A model generated the notes under the pieces. That model was not told the origin of the DNA. It ran no database searches and saw only the letters and a list, made by a program, of their open reading frames with translations. Both the position numbers and the translations under genes were made by a program. 64,000 nt of DNA from Arsenicibacter rosenii (GTDB lineage: Bacteria; Bacteroidota; Bacteroidia; Cytophagales; Spirosomataceae), in contig NZ_MORL01000011.1 in the NCBI RefSeq assembly GCF_001870735.1, positions 62,001-126,000 of the forward strand. The letters are read 5' to 3'. Below are positions 61,831 through 64,000 of the stretch, one piece after another. How positions within the stretch are numbered: position 1 is the first letter of the stretch; the number at the start of each line of letters is the position of its first letter.

Positions 61831-63405
61831 ATGAAGAACAGACAACTCATTCTGACAGCTGCTATGGCCTTAAGCCTGCAGGCAGCTTTTGGCCAGACCG
61901 CCGATATTTATGCTGGAGAAGCCTTCCGCTTTTCCGAGATTCCGCAGTATGGTACAGCCCGCTTCAGAGCGTTGGGAGGCAACCAAGCAGCTTTGGGAGG
62001 CGACGCCTCCTCAATTGTCAGCAATCCCGCCGGCCTTGGTTTTTACAATCGCTCAGAGCTAAGCATCAGTCCGTCGGTTGTGGTCAACAGCGCCACAGGA
62101 AACTATATCGGCAGCACGCTGACTGACTCAAAAACGAAGCCGGTTATATCGCAGCTGGGCCTTGTGCTGGCCGGCGGTGACCGTAATTACAACTCCCGGT
62201 GGAAACGTTCGGTTTTTGGCATTACCTATATGCAGACGAACAACTTCAGCAACCGGTTTAGCTTCAGCGGCCGGAACAACAACACTAACAGCTCATTTGT
62301 GCAGGGGTTTGTCAATGATGCCAACAGCTCGGGCTTAACCGGTAGCCAACTCGATGCAGAATATGATTCACGAACCGGCCAGGCCAACAGCCTGCCGGGA
62401 GCCGCTTACCAGCTTTTCCTGATTGATGGTACACCGTTTACCAACAGCCAGGGGCAGGAAGACAGCCGGGCACCTTACCGCCGCTACGACGCCAACGTTC
62501 CCCGCGACCAGCGCAACACTTACGAAGCCAACGGTGCCAGCTCACAGTGGACGGCCGCCTATGCCGGTAACCTCGACGATAAATTCTACATCGGTGCCAG
62601 CATTTCGCTGACACGCCTGCGCTTCAACTCCGATAACGTGTTTACAGAAACAGTTGTTGGCGGACAGGTATTCAACAGCAATACGCAGCGGGATCAGTTA
62701 AGTGTACGCGGCAGCGGCCTGAACGTGGCCCTTGGTATGATCTATAAAGTGGCCCCTACTCTGCAAGTCGGCGCCACACTGACGACGCCTACCTGGTCAC
62801 AGTTTCAGGAAACCTTTAATCAGGGGCTGAGTGTATCGGTTAAAGACCCGAATCTGCCGATTGACCGCAACAGTGTTGATGTATTCCCGTCAGATTTCAA
62901 TTATACCGTTACCAGTCCGCTCCGTGCATCAGGCGGGGCAACGGTATTCCTGGGGCAGGGGGCAAAATCCATCGGTTTCCTGACTGCCAGCGCCGAATAT
63001 GTCGGGTATTCGGGTATGCGGGTTGGGACCAACTTTTACAACAGCCAGAGCAATACCGACTTCCGGAATGATGTACGCAGCGCTATTCAGCGGACCTATC
63101 AGAACGTGATTAATTTCCGTGCAGGAGCTGAAATCCGTGTAGGTATGATGCGCTTCCGTGCAGGGGCAGCGTATATGCCGGATCCGTATGTAAAGAAGCT
63201 TGATAATATCGACCGGACAAAGCTGTTAGTTTCGGGCGGTATTGGGGTGCGTAACGAGCGTTTCTTCGCTGATATTGCCGGTTCATTCAACGCCGTTAAA
63301 TCAGCCTTTACGCCTTATACGCTCCCGAACTCCCGCGATTACGCGTCTGCTGAAATCAACAACAAGCTGACAACCGTATCCCTGTCGGTGGGAACGTTTT
63401 TCTAA
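61831..63405 (+). CDS. FadL/OmpP1-family outer-membrane transporter
   Basis: 524 aa. Signal peptide MKNRQLILTAAMALSLQAAFGQ, the hatch region (EAFRFSEIPQYGTARFRALG, GDASSIVSNPAGLGFYNRSE) and a barrel ending SLSVGTFF. The family moves hydrophobic compounds such as fatty acids through the outer membrane. Insert regions (FSGRNNNTNSSFVQGF; NVPRDQRNTYEAN) are long loops. Converges on aroK with a perfect bidirectional hairpin between. Confidence 0.93.
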   Translation: MKNRQLILTAAMALSLQAAFGQTADIYAGEAFRFSEIPQYGTARFRALGGNQAALGGDASSIVSNPAGLGFYNRSELSISPSVVVNSATGNYIGSTLTDSKTKPVISQLGLVLAGGDRNYNSRWKRSVFGITYMQTNNFSNRFSFSGRNNNTNSSFVQGFVNDANSSGLTGSQLDAEYDSRTGQANSLPGAAYQLFLIDGTPFTNSQGQEDSRAPYRRYDANVPRDQRNTYEANGASSQWTAAYAGNLDDKFYIGASISLTRLRFNSDNVFTETVVGGQVFNSNTQRDQLSVRGSGLNVALGMIYKVAPTLQVGATLTTPTWSQFQETFNQGLSVSVKDPNLPIDRNSVDVFPSDFNYTVTSPLRASGGATVFLGQGAKSIGFLTASAEYVGYSGMRVGTNFYNSQSNTDFRNDVRSAIQRTYQNVINFRAGAEIRVGMMRFRAGAAYMPDPYVKKLDNIDRTKLLVSGGIGVRNERFFADIAGSFNAVKSAFTPYTLPNSRDYASAEINNKLTTVSLSVGTFF

Positions 63406-63421
63406 AGAGTGAAAGAGATAA

Positions 63422-63490
63422 AGAGCGAAAGAGTGAAAGAAAAAAGAGTGATTCGCAATCCAACTCTTTTTTCTTTCACTCTTTCGCTCT
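63422..63490. terminator. Perfect 28-bp-arm inverted repeat between FadL and aroK genes
   Basis: The arms AGAGCGAAAGAGTG... (63422-63449) and its complement (63463-63490) are exact over 28 bp, with a 13-nt loop and internal A6/T6 tracts. It can end transcripts from both sides. The GAGTGAAAGAG words recall the inverted repeat at 1446-1543. Confidence 0.9.
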
Positions 63491-63494
63491 ATCG

Positions 63495-64000
63495 TTACAG
63501 CCACTTCCCTAGTTCCTTCATGAGGACGTCTTCTGAGGTTTCGCCGGTGATGATGATATCCGCTTGTTGGTAGAACGGGAGGCGGGCGTTGTATTTCTGA
63601 CGAAGGCCTTCGAGCAAAGCCGGATCGTCGAATTTATAGAGCGGGCGGTCGTCGGTAGCGTGGGCCAGCAGACGTTCTGCCAGCGTTTCCGGCTTTACAT
63701 TCAGAAAGACGGAGACGCCTGTCTGTTTGATGTAGGCCATATTGTCGTTAAAGCAAGGCATTCCGCCTCCCGTTGCTACTACCAGACTTTTTCCGGGTTT
63801 AACAGTATGCAACGCCCGCGTTTCGGCATCGCGGAAATAAGATTCGCCATCCGTAGCAAAAATCTCGTTGATGCTGCGATGCTCATCTTTCACAATAATC
63901 TTGTCGGTATCAACAAAGCGGTAATGCAGCATGCGGGCCAGGCGCTTCCCCAACGTACTTTTGCCCGACGAAGGCATGCCAATCAGGTAAATATTTTTCA
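63495..64000 (-). CDS. aroK: Shikimate kinase (start codon straddles the right edge)
   Basis: Phosphorylates shikimate at the 3-hydroxyl in the aromatic amino acid pathway. The P-loop is GMPSSGKST, followed by DTDKIIVKDEHRSINEIF and DGESYFRDAE (shikimate-binding Asp and Arg), VVATGGGMPCF and DDRPLY. The visible frame reads (A)TG-AAA-AAT-ATT-TAC-CTG-ATT-GGC before MPSSGKS, so the true start MKNIYLIG needs one base beyond 64000. About 168 aa, the normal size. Confidence 0.95.
   Translation of the reverse strand, partial: KNIYLIGMPSSGKSTLGKRLARMLHYRFVDTDKIIVKDEHRSINEIFATDGESYFRDAETRALHTVKPGKSLVVATGGGMPCFNDNMAYIKQTGVSVFLNVKPETLAERLLAHATDDRPLYKFDDPALLEGLRQKYNARLPFYQQADIIITGETSEDVLMKELGKWL

Overview
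The window looks like chromosomal DNA of a Bacteroidota bacterium of the order Cytophagales, probably close to Spirosoma (inference). The evidence is a TonB-dependent receptor paired with a DUF4249 lipoprotein, several CarboxypepD-regulatory domains, 2TM and FadL/OmpP1-type proteins, an archaeal-type ProS, promoters of the TTG-N19-21-TAnnTTTG type, and starts without Shine-Dalgarno sequences. Coding density is high, composition is moderately GC-rich, and only one tRNA gene is visible.

Region 1 (1-13.4 kb) is a pectin and galacturonate utilisation locus. On the minus strand lie uxaB-uxaA-uxaC (uxaC runs off the left edge), which convert galacturonate towards KDG. A LacI-type regulator is transcribed divergently from uxaB. 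A second minus-strand operon encodes a cupin isomerase-like protein, a CE12-GH28 fusion, a GH105 with an extra C-terminal domain, a CE8 pectin esterase and a PL10 pectate lyase. Both operons carry a nearly identical 24-bp palindrome upstream (4879-4902 and 13316-13339), so the LacI protein probably controls both. No SusC/SusD pair is present.

Region 2 (13.4-16.1 kb) is an AT-rich accessory island between the pectin locus and glyS. It holds a C-terminal coding fragment, a small secreted DUF6705-like protein, a possible 45-aa protein and an Imm49-like candidate immunity protein. These are separated by an unusual dispersed repeat of three consecutive palindromes (copies A, B, C, E and a hybrid D). 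Two copies are followed by the same hairpin module, so the layout resembles repeat-bounded cassettes. This is the best candidate in the window for an undescribed element.

Region 3 (16.1-35.4 kb) mixes housekeeping and accessory genes: glyS, an orphan xisI-like gene, a sugar isomerase, a DUF2264 protein, a 1202-aa plug-containing protein without a barrel, a GAF protein, an SDR, YebC, lysA, a PhoD-like phosphatase, NlpC/P60, Nudix, GIY-YIG, tRNA-Ala(GGC), a peroxiredoxin, a GH25 lysozyme and a LuxR-type regulator.

Region 4 (35.6-51.6 kb) holds pgi, two paralogous outer-membrane barrels, a Met8-like siroheme enzyme, OsmC, thyA, a methyltransferase, a frameshifted ACP-like membrane protein gene, a 58-60 bp tandem hairpin array, a PolX homologue that has lost its polymerase aspartates, a TonB receptor/DUF4249 pair, a GT9 glycosyltransferase and a YwqK-like protein.

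Region 5 (51.7-64 kb) holds a TolC-HlyD-ABC operon whose ABC protein lacks an ATPase domain, with a divergent TetR regulator; then small secreted proteins, slyD, proS, a Gly/Ser/Tyr/Asn-rich lipoprotein, a FadL-type porin and aroK, whose start codon straddles the right edge.
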